From: Symsagittifera roscoffensis
Lineage: Eukaryota; Xenacoelomorpha; Acoela; Convolutidae
DNA length: 64,000 nt
NCBI RefSeq assembly: GCF_963678635.1
Contig: NC_087064.1
Location: 84,501,847 to 84,565,846, forward strand
Direction of reading: 5' to 3'
Position numbers and translations under genes: made by a program. The notes below the pieces were generated by a model, which did no database searches, was not told where the DNA came from, and saw only the letters and a program-made list of their open reading frames with translations. Positions 25,561 to 36,390 of the stretch are shown here, piece after piece; position 1 is the stretch's first letter, and the number at the start of each line of letters is the position of its first letter.

Positions 25561-28500
25561 CGAGGCGATTGGCAGCCACGCGTGGTAAAGGACTCGCGTC
25601 TTGCTAGAAGTAAAATTCAATGTTCATCAGTTTGATATTAGCTGACCTGTTGAAAACGAGGCGATTGGAAGTCATGCGTGATGAAGGACGCGTGTCTTGC
25701 TAGAAATAAACCTCAGTGTTCATCAATTTTTTATTGGCTGAACTGTTGAAGAAGAGGCGATTGGAAGCCACGCGTGGTAAGGGAAGCGCGTCTTGCTAGT
25801 AAAAATGTCAATCATCGTCGTTTTTATATTAGGTGACCTGTCGAAGAGGAGGTGATTGGAAGCCATGCGTGGTAAAAGACGCGCGCCTAGCTAGTAATAA
25901 AGGTCAGTGTTCATCATTTTTATATTAGGTGACTTGTTGAAAACGAGGTGATTGGAAGCCGCGCGTGGTAACGGACGCGCGTCTTGCTAGAAGTAAAATT
26001 CAATGTTCATCAATTTGATATTAGCTGACCTATTAAAGTCGAGGCGATTGGAAGCCACGCGCAGTAAAGGTCGCGCGTCTTGCTAGTATTAATTGAAAAT
26101 GTTCATCATTGTTTATTAGGTAACCTGTTAGAGACGAGGCGATAGGCAGCCACGCGTGGTAAAGGACTCGCGTCTTGCTAGCAATAAAAATCAATGTTCA
26201 TCAATTTTGTTTTATGTGACCTGTTGAAGACGAGTCGATTAGAAGCCACGCGTGGTAAAGGACGCGCGTCTTGCTAGTGATAAATGTCAATGTTCATCAT
26301 TTTTTTATTAGGTAATCTGTTAAAGACGAGGCAATTGGCAGCCACGCGTGGTAAAGGACTCGCGTCTTGCTAGAAGTAAAATTCAATGTTCATCAATTTT
26401 TTATTAGCTGACCTGTTGAAGAAGAGGCGATTAGAAGCCACGCGTGGTAAGGGACGCGCGTCTTGCTAGTAAAAATGTCAATCTTCTTCGTTTTTATATT
26501 AGGTGACCTGTCGAAGAGGAGGTGATTGGAAGCCATGCGTGGCAAAGGACGCGCGTCTAGCTAGTAATAAATGTCAGTGTTCATCATTTTTATATTAGGT
26601 GACTTGTTGAAAACGAGGTGACTGGAAGCCGCGCGTGGTAACGGACGCGCGTCTTGCTGGTAATAAATGTCAATGTTCGTCATTTTTATGTTAAGTGACC
26701 TGTTGAAGACGAGACGATTGAAAGCCACGCGTAGTAAAGGACGCGCAACTTGCTAGAAGTAAATTTCAAAGTTCATCAATTTGATATTAGCTGACCTGTT
26801 GAAAACGAGGCGATCGGCAGCCACGCGTGGTAAAGGACTCGCGTCTAGCTAGTAATAAATGTCAGTGTTCATCATTTTTATATTAGGTGACTTGTTGAAG
26901 ACGAGACGATTGAACGCCACGCGTAGTAAAGGACGCGCGTCTTGCTAGAAGTAAATTTCAAAGTTCATCAATTTGATATTAGCTGACCTGTTGAAAACGA
27001 GGCGATCGGCAGCCACGCGTGGTAAAGGACTCGCGTCTTGCTAGTCATAAATGTCAAAGTTCATCAAATTTGTCTTACGTGACCTGTTGAAGACGAGGCG
27101 ATTAGAAGCCACGCGTGGTAAAAGACGCGCGTCTTGTTAGTAATAAATGTCAATGTTCGTCATTTCTATGTTAAGTGACCTGTTGAAGACGAGACGATTG
27201 AAAGCCACGCGTAGTAAAGGACGCGCAACTTGCTAGAAGTAAATTTCAAAGTTCATCAATTTGATATTAGCTGACCTGTTGAAAACGAGGCGATCGGCAG
27301 CCACGCGTGGTAAAGGACTCGCGTCTTGCTAGTCATAAATGTCAATGTTCATCAATTTTGTCTTACGTGACCTGTTGAAGACGACCTTTCGAGTGGCAGC
27401 CACGCTTGGTAAAGGACTCGCGTCTTGCTAGAAGTAAAATTCAATGTTCATCAATTTGATATTAGCTGACCTGTTGAAAACGAGGCGATTGGAATTCACG
27501 CGTGGTGAAGGACGCGTGTCTTGCTAGAAATAAACGTCAATGTTCATAAGTTTTTTTATTAGCTGACCTGTTGAAGAAGAGGCGATTGGAAGCCACGTGT
27601 GGTAAGGGACGCGCGTCTTGCTAGTAAAAATATCAATCTTCGTCGTTTTTATATTAGGTGACCTGTCGAAGAGGAGGTGATTGGAAGCCATGCGTGGTAA
27701 AGGACGCGCGTCTAGCTAGTAACAAATGTCAGTGTTCTTCATTTTTATATTAGGCGACTTGTTGAAAACGAGGTGATTGAAAGCCGCGCGTGGTAACAGA
27801 CGCGCGTCTTGCTAGTAATAAATGTCAATGTTCGTCATTTTTATATTAGGTGACCTGTTGAAGACGAGACGCTTGGAAGCCACGCGTGGTAAAGGACGCG
27901 TGTCTTGATAGAAGTAAGTTTCAAAGTTCATCAATTTGATATTAGTTGACCTGTTGAAAACGGGGCGATTGGAAGTCACGCGTGGTGAAGGACGCGTGTC
28001 TTGCTATTAATAAATGTCAATGTTCGTCGTTTTTATTAGCTGACCTGTTGAAGAAGAGGCGATTGGAAGCCACGTGTGGTGAAGGACGCGTGTCTTGCTA
28101 GAAATAAACGTCAAGGTTCATCAATTTTTTATTAGCTGACCTGTTGAAGAAGAGGCGATTGGAAGCCACGTGTGGTAAGGGACGCGCGTCTTGCTAGTAA
28201 AAATGTCAATCTTCGTCGTTTTTATATTAGGTGACCTGTCGAAGAGGAGGTGATTGGAAGCCATGCGTGGTAAAGGACGCGCGTCTAGCTAGAAGTAAAA
28301 TTCAATGTTCATCAATTTGATATTAGCTGACCTGTTGAAAACGAGGCGATTGGAAGTCACGCGTGATGAAGGACGCGTGTCTTGCTAGAAATAAACGTCA
28401 ATGTTCATCAATTTTGTCTTACGTAACCTGTTGAAGACGAGGCGAGTGGCAGCCACGCTTGGTAAAGGACTCGCGTCTTGCTAGAAGTAAATTTCAATGT

Positions 28501-29750
28501 TCATCAATTTGATATTAGCTGACCTGTTGAAAACGGGGCGATTGGAAGTCACGCGTGGTGAAGGACGCGTGTCTTGCTAGAAATAAACGTCAATGTTCAT
28601 CAATTTTTTATTAGCTGACCTGTTGAAGAAGAGGCGATTGGAAGCCACGTGTGGTAAGGGACGCGCGTCTTGCTAGTAAAAATGTCAATCTTCGTCGTTT
28701 TTATATTAGGTGACCTGTCGAAGAGGAGGTGATTGGAAGCCATGCGTGGTAAAGGACGCGCGTCTAGCTAGTAACAAATGTCAGTGTTCATCATTTTTAT
28801 AATAGGTGACCTGTTGAAGATGAGACGTTTGGAAGCCACGCGTGGTAAAGGACGCGTGTCTCGATAGAAGTAAATTTCAAAGTTCATCAATTTGATATTA
28901 GTTGATCTGTTGAAAACGAGGCGATTGGATGTCACGCGTGGTGAAGGACGCGTGTCTTGCTATTAAAAAATGTCAATGTTCGTCGTTTTTATTTTAGGTG
29001 ACCTGTTGAAGACAAGGTGATTGGAAGCCACGCGTGGTAACGGACGCGCGTCTTGCTAGTAATAAATGTCAATGTTTGTCATTTCTATGTTAAGTGACCT
29101 GTTGAAGACGAGGCGATTGGAAGCCACGCGTGGTAAAGGAGGCGCGTCTTGCTAGAAGTAAATTTCAAAGTTCATCAATTTGATATTAGCTGACCTGTTG
29201 AAAACGAGGCGATTGGAAGTCACGCGTGGTGAAGGGCGCGTGTCTTGCTATTAATAAATGTCAATGTTCCTCGTTTTCATTTTAGCTGACCTGTTGAAGA
29301 CGAGGCGATTGGAAGCCACGCGTGGTAAAGGACGCGCGTCTTGCTAGAAGTAAATTTCAATGTTCATCAATTTGATATTAGCTGACCTGTTGAAAACGAG
29401 GCGATTGGAAGTCACGCGTGGTGAAGGACGCGTGTCTTGCTATTGATAAATATCAATGTTCGTCGTTTTTATTTTAAGTGACCTGTTGAAGACGAGGTGA
29501 TTGGAAGCCGCGCGTGGTAACGGACGCGCGTCTTGCTGGTAATAAATGTCAATGTTCGTCATTTCTATGTTAAGTGACCTGTTTAAGACGAGGCGATTGG
29601 AAGCCACGCGTGGTAAAGGACGCGCGTCTTGCTAGAAGTAAATTTCAATATTTATCAATTTGATATTAGCTGACCTGTTGAAAACGAGACGATTAGGAAG
29701 TCACGCATGGTGAAGGACGCGTGTCTTGCACTTAATAAATGTCAATGTTC
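25561..29750 (+). repeat. B zone 6: mixed subtypes
   Basis: Monomers typical of the left half (GTCACGCGTGG, GTCGAAGAGGAGG, GCCGCGCGTGGTAACGG) are mixed with right-half types (CGGCAGCC, ACTCGCGT). A local marker is the CACGTGTGGTAAGGG subtype near 27.6, 28.17 and 28.65 kb, also seen near 18.87 kb. The block 27,750-28,410 closely matches 18,440-19,100. Pairs of units reading GAGACGATTGAAAGCC followed by AGAAGTAAATTTCAAAG repeat around 26.7 and 27.2 kb. The GTCACGCG subtype ends at about 29.72 kb. Confidence 0.8.
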
Positions 29751-32700
29751 GTCGTTTTTGTTTTAGGTGACCTGTTGAAGACGAGGCGATTGGAAGCCAC
29801 GCGTGGTAAAGGACGCGCGTCTTGTTGGTGATAAATGTCATTGTTCATCGTTTTTATATTAGGTGACCTGTTGAAGACGAGGCGATTGGAAGCCACGCGT
29901 GGTAAAGGACGCGCGTCTTGCTAGTAATAAATATCAATGCCATCATTTTTATGTTAGGTGACTTGTTGAATGGAGACTAGTCGATTGGAAGCTACGCGTG
30001 GTAAAGGACGCGCCTCTTGCTAGAAATAAATGTGAATGATCATCATTTTTTTATTAGGTGACGTATTAAAGACGAGGCGATTGGAAGCCACGCGCGGTAA
30101 AGGTCGCGCGTCTTGCTAGTAATAATTGTAAATTTTCATCAATTTTTTATATGGTGACCTGTTAGAGACGAGGCGATCGGCAGCCACTCGTGGTAAAGGA
30201 CTCGCGTCTTGCTAGTAATAAATGTCATTGTTCATCAATTTTGTTTTACGTGACCTGTTGAAGACGAGGCGATTAGAAGCCACGCGTGGTAAAGGACGCA
30301 CGTCTTGCTAGTGATAAGTGTCAATGTTCATCATTTTTTTATTATGTAATCTGTTAAAGACGAGGCGATTGGAAGCCACGCGCGGTAAAAGACGCGCGTT
30401 TTGCTAGTAATAAATGTAAATGTTCATCATTTTTATATTAGCAGACCTGTTGAAAACGATGCGATTGGAAGCCACGCGTGGTAAAGGACGCGCGTCTTGC
30501 TAGTGATAAGTGTCAATGTTCATCATTTTTTTATTAGGTGACCTGTTGAAGACGAGGCGATTGGCAGCCACGCGTGGTAAAGGACTCGCGTCTTGCTAGT
30601 AATAAATGTCAGTGTTCATCATTTTTATATTAGGTGACCTGTTGAAGACGAGGCGATTGGAAGCCACGCGTGCTAAAGGACGCACGTCTTGCTGGTGATA
30701 AATGTCAGTGTTCATCGTTTTTATATTAAGTGACCTGTTGAAGACGAGGCGATTGGAAGCCACGCGTGGTAAAGAACGCGCGTCCTGCTAGTAATAAATG
30801 TCAATGTTCATCATTATTTTTATTAGGTGACCTATTTAAGACGAGGCGATTGGAAGCCACGCGCGGTAAAGGTCGCGCCTCTTGCTAGTAATAATTGTAA
30901 ATGTTCATCATTTTTTATTAGGTGACCTGTTAGAGACGAGGCGATCGGCAGCCACGCGTGGTAAAAGACTCGCGTCTTGCTAGTAATAAATGTCAATGTT
31001 CGTCAATTTTATTTTCCGTGACCTATTGAAGACGAGGCGATTAGAAGCCACGCGTGGTAAAGGACGCGCGTCTTGCTAGTGATAAATGTCAATGTTTATC
31101 ATTTTTTTTGTTAGGTAATCTGTTAAAGACGAGGCGATTGGCAGCCACGCGTGGTAAAGGACTCGCGTCTTGCTAGTAAAAAATGTCAGTGTTCATCATT
31201 TTTATATTAGGTGACCTGTTGAAGACGAGGCGATTGGAAGCCACGCGTGGTAAAGGACTCGCGTCTTGCTAGTAAAAAATGTCAGTGTTCATCATTTTTA
31301 TATTAGGTGACCTGTTGGAGACGAGGCGATTGGAAGCCACGCGTGGTAAAGGACGCGCGTCTTGCTAGTAATAAATGTCAATGCTCATTATTTTTCTGTT
31401 AAGTGACCTGTTGAATGAAGACGAGTCGATTGGAAGCCACGCGTGGTAAAGTACGCGCGTCTTGCTAAAAAATAAATGTCAAAGTTCATCATTTTTTATT
31501 AGGTGACCTGTCAAAGACGAGGCGATTGGAAGCCACGCGCGGTAAAGGTCGCGCCTCTTGCTAGTAATAATTGTAAATGTTCATCATTTTTTATTAGGTG
31601 ACCTGTTAGAGACGAGGCGATCGGCAGCCACGCGTGGTAAAGGACTCGCGTCTTGCTAGTAATAAATGTCAATGTTCGTCAATTTTTCTTTCCGTGACCT
31701 GTTGAAGACGAGGCGATTAGAAGCCACGCGTGGTAAAGGACGCGCGTCTTGCTAGTGATAAATGTCAATGTGTATCATTTTGTTTGTTAGGTAATCTGTT
31801 AAAGACGAGGCGATTGGCAGCCACGCGTGGTAAAGGACGCGCGTCTTGCTAGTGATAAGTGTCAATGTTTATCATTTTTTTTGTTAGGTAATCTGTTAAA
31901 GACGAGGCGATTGGCAGCCACGCGTGGTAAAGGACTCGCGTCTTGCAAGTAAAAAATGTCAGTGTTCATCATTTTTATATTAGGTGACCTGTTGAATGAA
32001 GACGAGTCGATTGGAAGCCACGCGTGGTAAAATACGCGCGTCTTGCTAGAAATAAATGTCAAATTCATCATTTTTTATTAGGTGACATATCAAAGACGAG
32101 GCGATTGGAAGCCACGCGCGGTAAGGGTCGCGCGTCTTGCTAGTAATAATTGTAAATGTTCATCATTTTTTATTAGGTGACCTGTGAGAGACGAGGCGAT
32201 CGGCAGCCACGCGTGGTAAAGGACTCGCGTCTTGCTAGTAATAAATGTCAATGTTCGTCAATTTTTCTTTCCGTGACCTGTTGAAGACGAGGCGATTAGA
32301 AGCCACGCGTGGTAAAGGACGCGCGTCTTGCTAGTGATAAATGTCAATGTTTATCATTTTTTTTGTTAGGTAATCTGTTAAAGACGAGGCGATTGGCAGC
32401 CACGCGTGGTAAAGGACGCGCATCTTGCTAGTGATAAGTGTCAATGTTTATCATTTTTTTTTAGGTAATCTGTTAAAAACGAGGCGATTGGCAGCCACGC
32501 GTGGTAAAGGACTCGCGTCTTGCTAGTAAAAAATGTCAGTATTCATCATTTTTATATTAGGTGACCTGTTGAAGACGAGGCGATTGGAAGCCACGCGTGG
32601 TAAAGGACGCGCGTCTTGCTAGTAATAAATGTCAATGCTCATTATTTTTATGTTAAGTGACCTGTTGAATGAAGACGAGTCGATTGGAAGCCACGCGTGG

Positions 32701-35500
32701 TAAAGTACGCGCGTCTTGCTAGAAATAAATGTCAAATTCATCATTTTTTATTAGGTGACCTGTCAAAGACGATGCGATTGGAAGCCACGCGCGGTAAGGG
32801 TCGCGCGTCTTGCTAGTAATATTTACAAATGTTCATCATTTTTGTAATAGGTGACCTGTTAGAGACGAGGCGATCGGCAGCCACGCGTGGTAAAGGACTC
32901 GCGTCTTGCTTGTAATAAATGCCAATGTTCATCAATTTTATTTTTTGTGACCTGTTGAAGACGAGGCAATTAGAATCCACGCGTGGTAAAAGATGCGCGT
33001 CTTGCTAGTTAAAAAAATGTCAGTGTTCATCATTTTTATATTTGGTGACCTGTTGAAGACGAGGCGATTGGAAGCCACGCGTGGTAAAGGACGCGCGTGT
33101 TGCTAGTGATAAATGTCAATGTTCAACATTTTTATATTAGCTGACCTGTTGAAGACGATGCGAATGGAAGCCACGCGTGGTAAAGGACGCGCGTCTTGCT
33201 AGTGATAAGTGTCAATGTTCATCATTTTTATTTTAGGTGACCTACTGAAAACGAGGCGATTGGAAGCCACGCGCGGTAAAGGACGTGCGTCTTGCTACTA
33301 ATAAATGTAAATATTCATCATTTTTGTTTTTGGTGACCTGTTGAAAACGAGGCGATTGGCAGCCACGCGTGGTAAAGGACGCGCGTCTTGCTTGTAACAA
33401 ATGTCAGTGTTCATCATTTTTATATTAGGTGACCTGTTGAAGACGAGGCGATTGGAACCCACGCGTGGTAAAAGACGCGCGTCTTGCTAGTAATAAATGT
33501 TAATGTTCATCATTTTTTGTTAGGTGACCTGTTGAAGGCTAGGCGATTGGAAGCCACCACGCGTGGTAAAGGACGCTCACCTTCCTAGAAATAAATGTCA
33601 ATTTTCATCAATTTTGTCTTAGCTGACCTGTTGAAGACGAGGCGATTGGAAGCCATGTGTGGTAAAGAACGCGCGTGTTGCTTGTAATAAATGTCAAGGT
33701 TTGTCATTTTTTATATTAGATGACCTGTTGAAGACGAGGCGATTGGAAGCCACGCGTGGTAAACGACGCGCGTCTTGCTAGTAATAAATGTCAATGTTCA
33801 TCAATTTTATATTAAATGACCTGTTGAATGAAGACGAGGCGATTGGAAGCCACGCGTGGTAAAGGACGCGCGTCTTGCTAGTAATAAATGTCAGTGTTCA
33901 ACATTTTGATATTAGGTGACCTGTTAAAGAAGAGGCGACTGGAACCCACGCGTGGTAACGGACGCGCGTCTTGCTAGTAATAAATGTTAATTTTCATCAT
34001 TTTTTGTTAGGTGACCTGTTTAAGACTAGGCGATTGGAAGCCACCACGCGTGGTAAAGGACGCGCACCTTCCTAGAAATAAAAGTCAACATTCATCAATT
34101 TTATATTAGCTGACCTGTTAGAGACGAGGCGATCGGCAGCCACGCGTGGTAAAGGACTCGCGTCTTGCTAGTAATAAATGTCAATGTTCATCAATTTTAT
34201 TTTCCGTGACCTGTTGAAGACGAGGCGATTAGAAGCCACGCGTGGTAAAGGACGCGCGTCTTGCTAGTGATAAATGTCAATGTTCATCATTTATATTTTA
34301 GCTGACCTGTTGAAGACGATGCAATTGGAAGCCACGCGTGTTAAAGGACGCGCGTCTTGCTAGTGATAAGTGTCAACGTTTATCATTTTTTTTGTTAGGT
34401 AATCTGTTAAAAACGAGGCGATTGGCAGCCACGCGTGGTAAAGGACTCGCGTCTTGCTGGTAAAAAATGTCAGTGTTCATCATTTTTATATTAGGTGACC
34501 TGTTGAAGACGAGGCGATTGGAAGCCACGCGTGGTAAAGGACGCGCGTCTTGCTAGTAATAAATGTCAATGTTCATCATTTTTATGTTAAGTGACCTGTT
34601 GAATGAAGACGAGTCGATTGGAAGCCACGCGTGGTAAAGTACGCGCGTCTTGCTAGAAATAAATGTCAAAGTTCATCATTTTTTATTAGGTGACCTGTCA
34701 AAGACGAGGCGATCGGCAGCCACGCGTGGTAAAGGACTCGCGTCTTGCTAGTAATAAATGTCAATGTTCATCAATTTTATTTTCCGTGACCTGTTGAAGA
34801 CGAGGCGATTAGAAGCCACGCGTGGTAAAGGACGCGCGTCTTGCTAGTGATAAATGTCTATGTTCATCATTTATATTTTAGCTGACCTGTTGAAGACGAT
34901 GCAATTGGAAGCCACGCGTGTTAAAGGACGCGCGTCTTGCTAGTGATAAGTGTCAACGTTTATCATTTTTTTTTGTTAGGTAATCTGTTAAAAACGAGGC
35001 GATTGGCAGCCACGCGTGGTAAAGGACTCGCGTCTTGCTGGTAAAAAATGTCAGTGTTCATCATTTTTATATTAGGTGACCTGTTGAAGACGAGGCGATT
35101 GGAAGCCACGCGTGGTAAAGGACGCGCGTCTTGCTAGTAATAAATGTCAATGTTCATCATTTTTATGTTAAGTGACCTGTTGAATGAAGACGAGTCGATT
35201 GGAAGCCACGCGTGGTAAAGTACGCGCGTCTTGCTAGAAATAAATGTCAAAGTTCATCATTTTTTATTAGGTGACCTGTCAAAGACGAGGCGATTGGAAG
35301 CCACGCGCGGTAAAGGTCGCGCGTCTTGCTAGTAATAATTGGAAATGTTCATAATTTTTGTATTAGGTGACCTGTTAGAGACGAGGCGATCGGCAGCCAC
35401 GCGTGGTAAAGGACTAGCGTCTTGCTAGTAAAAAAAATGTCAGTGTTCATCATTCTTATGTTAGGTGACCTGTTGAAGACGAGGCGATTGGAAGCCACGC
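29751..35500 (+). repeat. B zone 7: right part with 6-mer duplication
   Basis: Right-half subtypes only. A tandem duplication of six monomers is clear at about 34,107-34,690 and 34,690-35,270: the TTTCCGTGACC marker is at 34,201 and 34,781, 580 bp apart, with homopolymer differences. Similar blocks around 31.4-32.0 and 32.6-32.8 kb share an AATGCTCATTATTTTT marker (about 31,380 and 32,634). Rare CCACCACGCG / CACCTTCCTAG monomers occur near 33,551 and 34,041, matching the left edge of the B block. Confidence 0.82.
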
Positions 35501-35515
35501 TTATCTCGCTACGAT
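35484..35515. other. B-to-A satellite junction (right)
   Basis: The last B monomer reads GAGGCGATTGGAAGC and then CACGC (35,496-35,500), which continues as TTATCTCGCTACG of an A monomer. CACGC is present at this point in both families (B: GCCACGCG; A: CTCACGCTT), so the switch falls within a 5-bp shared sequence. There is no intervening DNA. Confidence 0.93.
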
Positions 35516-36390
35516 CTCACTCTTTGTTCTGTTTAAATCAAGTTTGTTAGCGAACTGTTATTCTCACGATTATCTGCTTACAATCTCACTCTTTATTCTG
35601 TTTAAAACAAGTTCGTTGAGGACGTGTTATTCTCACGCTTATCTCGCTACGATCTCATTCTTTGTTCTGTTCAAATCAAGTTTGTTGAAGACCTGTTATT
35701 CTCACGCTTATCTCGCTACGATCTCACTCTTTGTTATGTTTAACTCAAGTCCGTTGACGACCTGTTATTCTCACGCTTATCTCACTACGATCTCACTAGT
35801 TGTTCTGTTTAAATCAAGTTCATTGACGACCTATTATTCTCACGCTTATCTCGCTACGATCTCACTCTTTGTTCTGTTTAAATTAAGTTCGTTGGCGACC
35901 TTATATTCTCACGCTTATCTCGCTACGATCTCACTCTTTGTTCTGTTTAAATCAAGTTCGTTGACGAATTGTTTTTTTTTCACGCTTATCTCGCTACGAT
36001 CTCACTCTTTGTTCTGTTTAAATCGAGTTCGTTGACGACCTGTTATTCTCACGCTTATCTCGCTACGATCTCACTTTTTGTTCTAATTAAAAACAAGTTT
36101 GTTGATGACCTGTTATTCTCACGCTTATCTCGCTACGATCTCACGCTTTGTGCTGTTTAAATCAAGTTCGTTGACGACCTGTTATTCTCACGCTTATCTC
36201 GCTACGATCTCACTCTTTGATCTGTTTAAATCAAGTTCGTTGACGACTTGTTTTTCTCACGCTTATCTGGCTACGATCTCACTCCTTGTTCTGTTCAAAA
36301 ACAACTTCGTTCACGACTTGTAATTCTCACGCTTAACTCGCTACGATCTCACTCTTTGTTCTGATTAAATCAAGTTCGTTGACGACCTGA
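35501..36390 (+). repeat. A zone 1: module resembling the left flank
   Basis: Contains the ordered variant run TTTGTTAGCG, TTTATTCTGTTTAAAAC with GAGGAC, GAAGAC, and TATGTTTAACTCAAGTCCG at about 35,540-35,770, in the same order as 1,104-1,330. It ends with the shortened monomer near 36,389. It therefore carries the same higher-order family as the left flank, though not the monomer that would follow the left breakpoint. Confidence 0.82.

Larger units (their letters stand above)
2238..35500 (+). repeat. Satellite B array (96-bp monomer)
   Basis: About 346 head-to-tail copies, all in one orientation. Landmarks per monomer are GTGACCTGTTGAAGACGAGG, CGATTGGAAG, CCACGCGTGG, TAAAG, GACGCGCGTC, TTGCTAGTAATAAATGTC and an AT-rich tail ending TATTAG. 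Length varies from about 82 to 100 bp through small indels such as a 4-bp TGAA duplication or a 14-bp deletion. Typical monomers carry stops in every frame on the + strand, and short minus-strand open frames are fragments of the repeat, so there is no coding claim. A MluI site (ACGCGT) recurs in most monomers. Confidence 0.97.

Noticed and set aside
2238-35500. Insect-type telomere repeat TTAGG at the B monomer end (TATTAGGTGACC)
   Set aside because: It is a single pentamer per 96-bp unit, never tandem, and often changed to TTAGC or TAAG.
2238-35500. ACGCGT as a yeast MluI cell-cycle box, or CGCG as a plant CAMTA or brassinosteroid-factor site
   Set aside because: The short motif follows from the palindrome, and nothing indicates a promoter or the lineage.
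1-35500. Common ancestry of A and B from the shared GACCTGTT and a similar ACGC...CT(C/T)GCTA stretch
   Set aside because: The matches are short, and I could not extend them into a convincing alignment by eye.
2231-35510. A transposon-type target-site duplication at the B block ends
   Set aside because: Only CAC is clearly duplicated, CACGC is native to both families, and the B ends carry no terminal repeats or transposase. Microhomology recombination explains it equally well.
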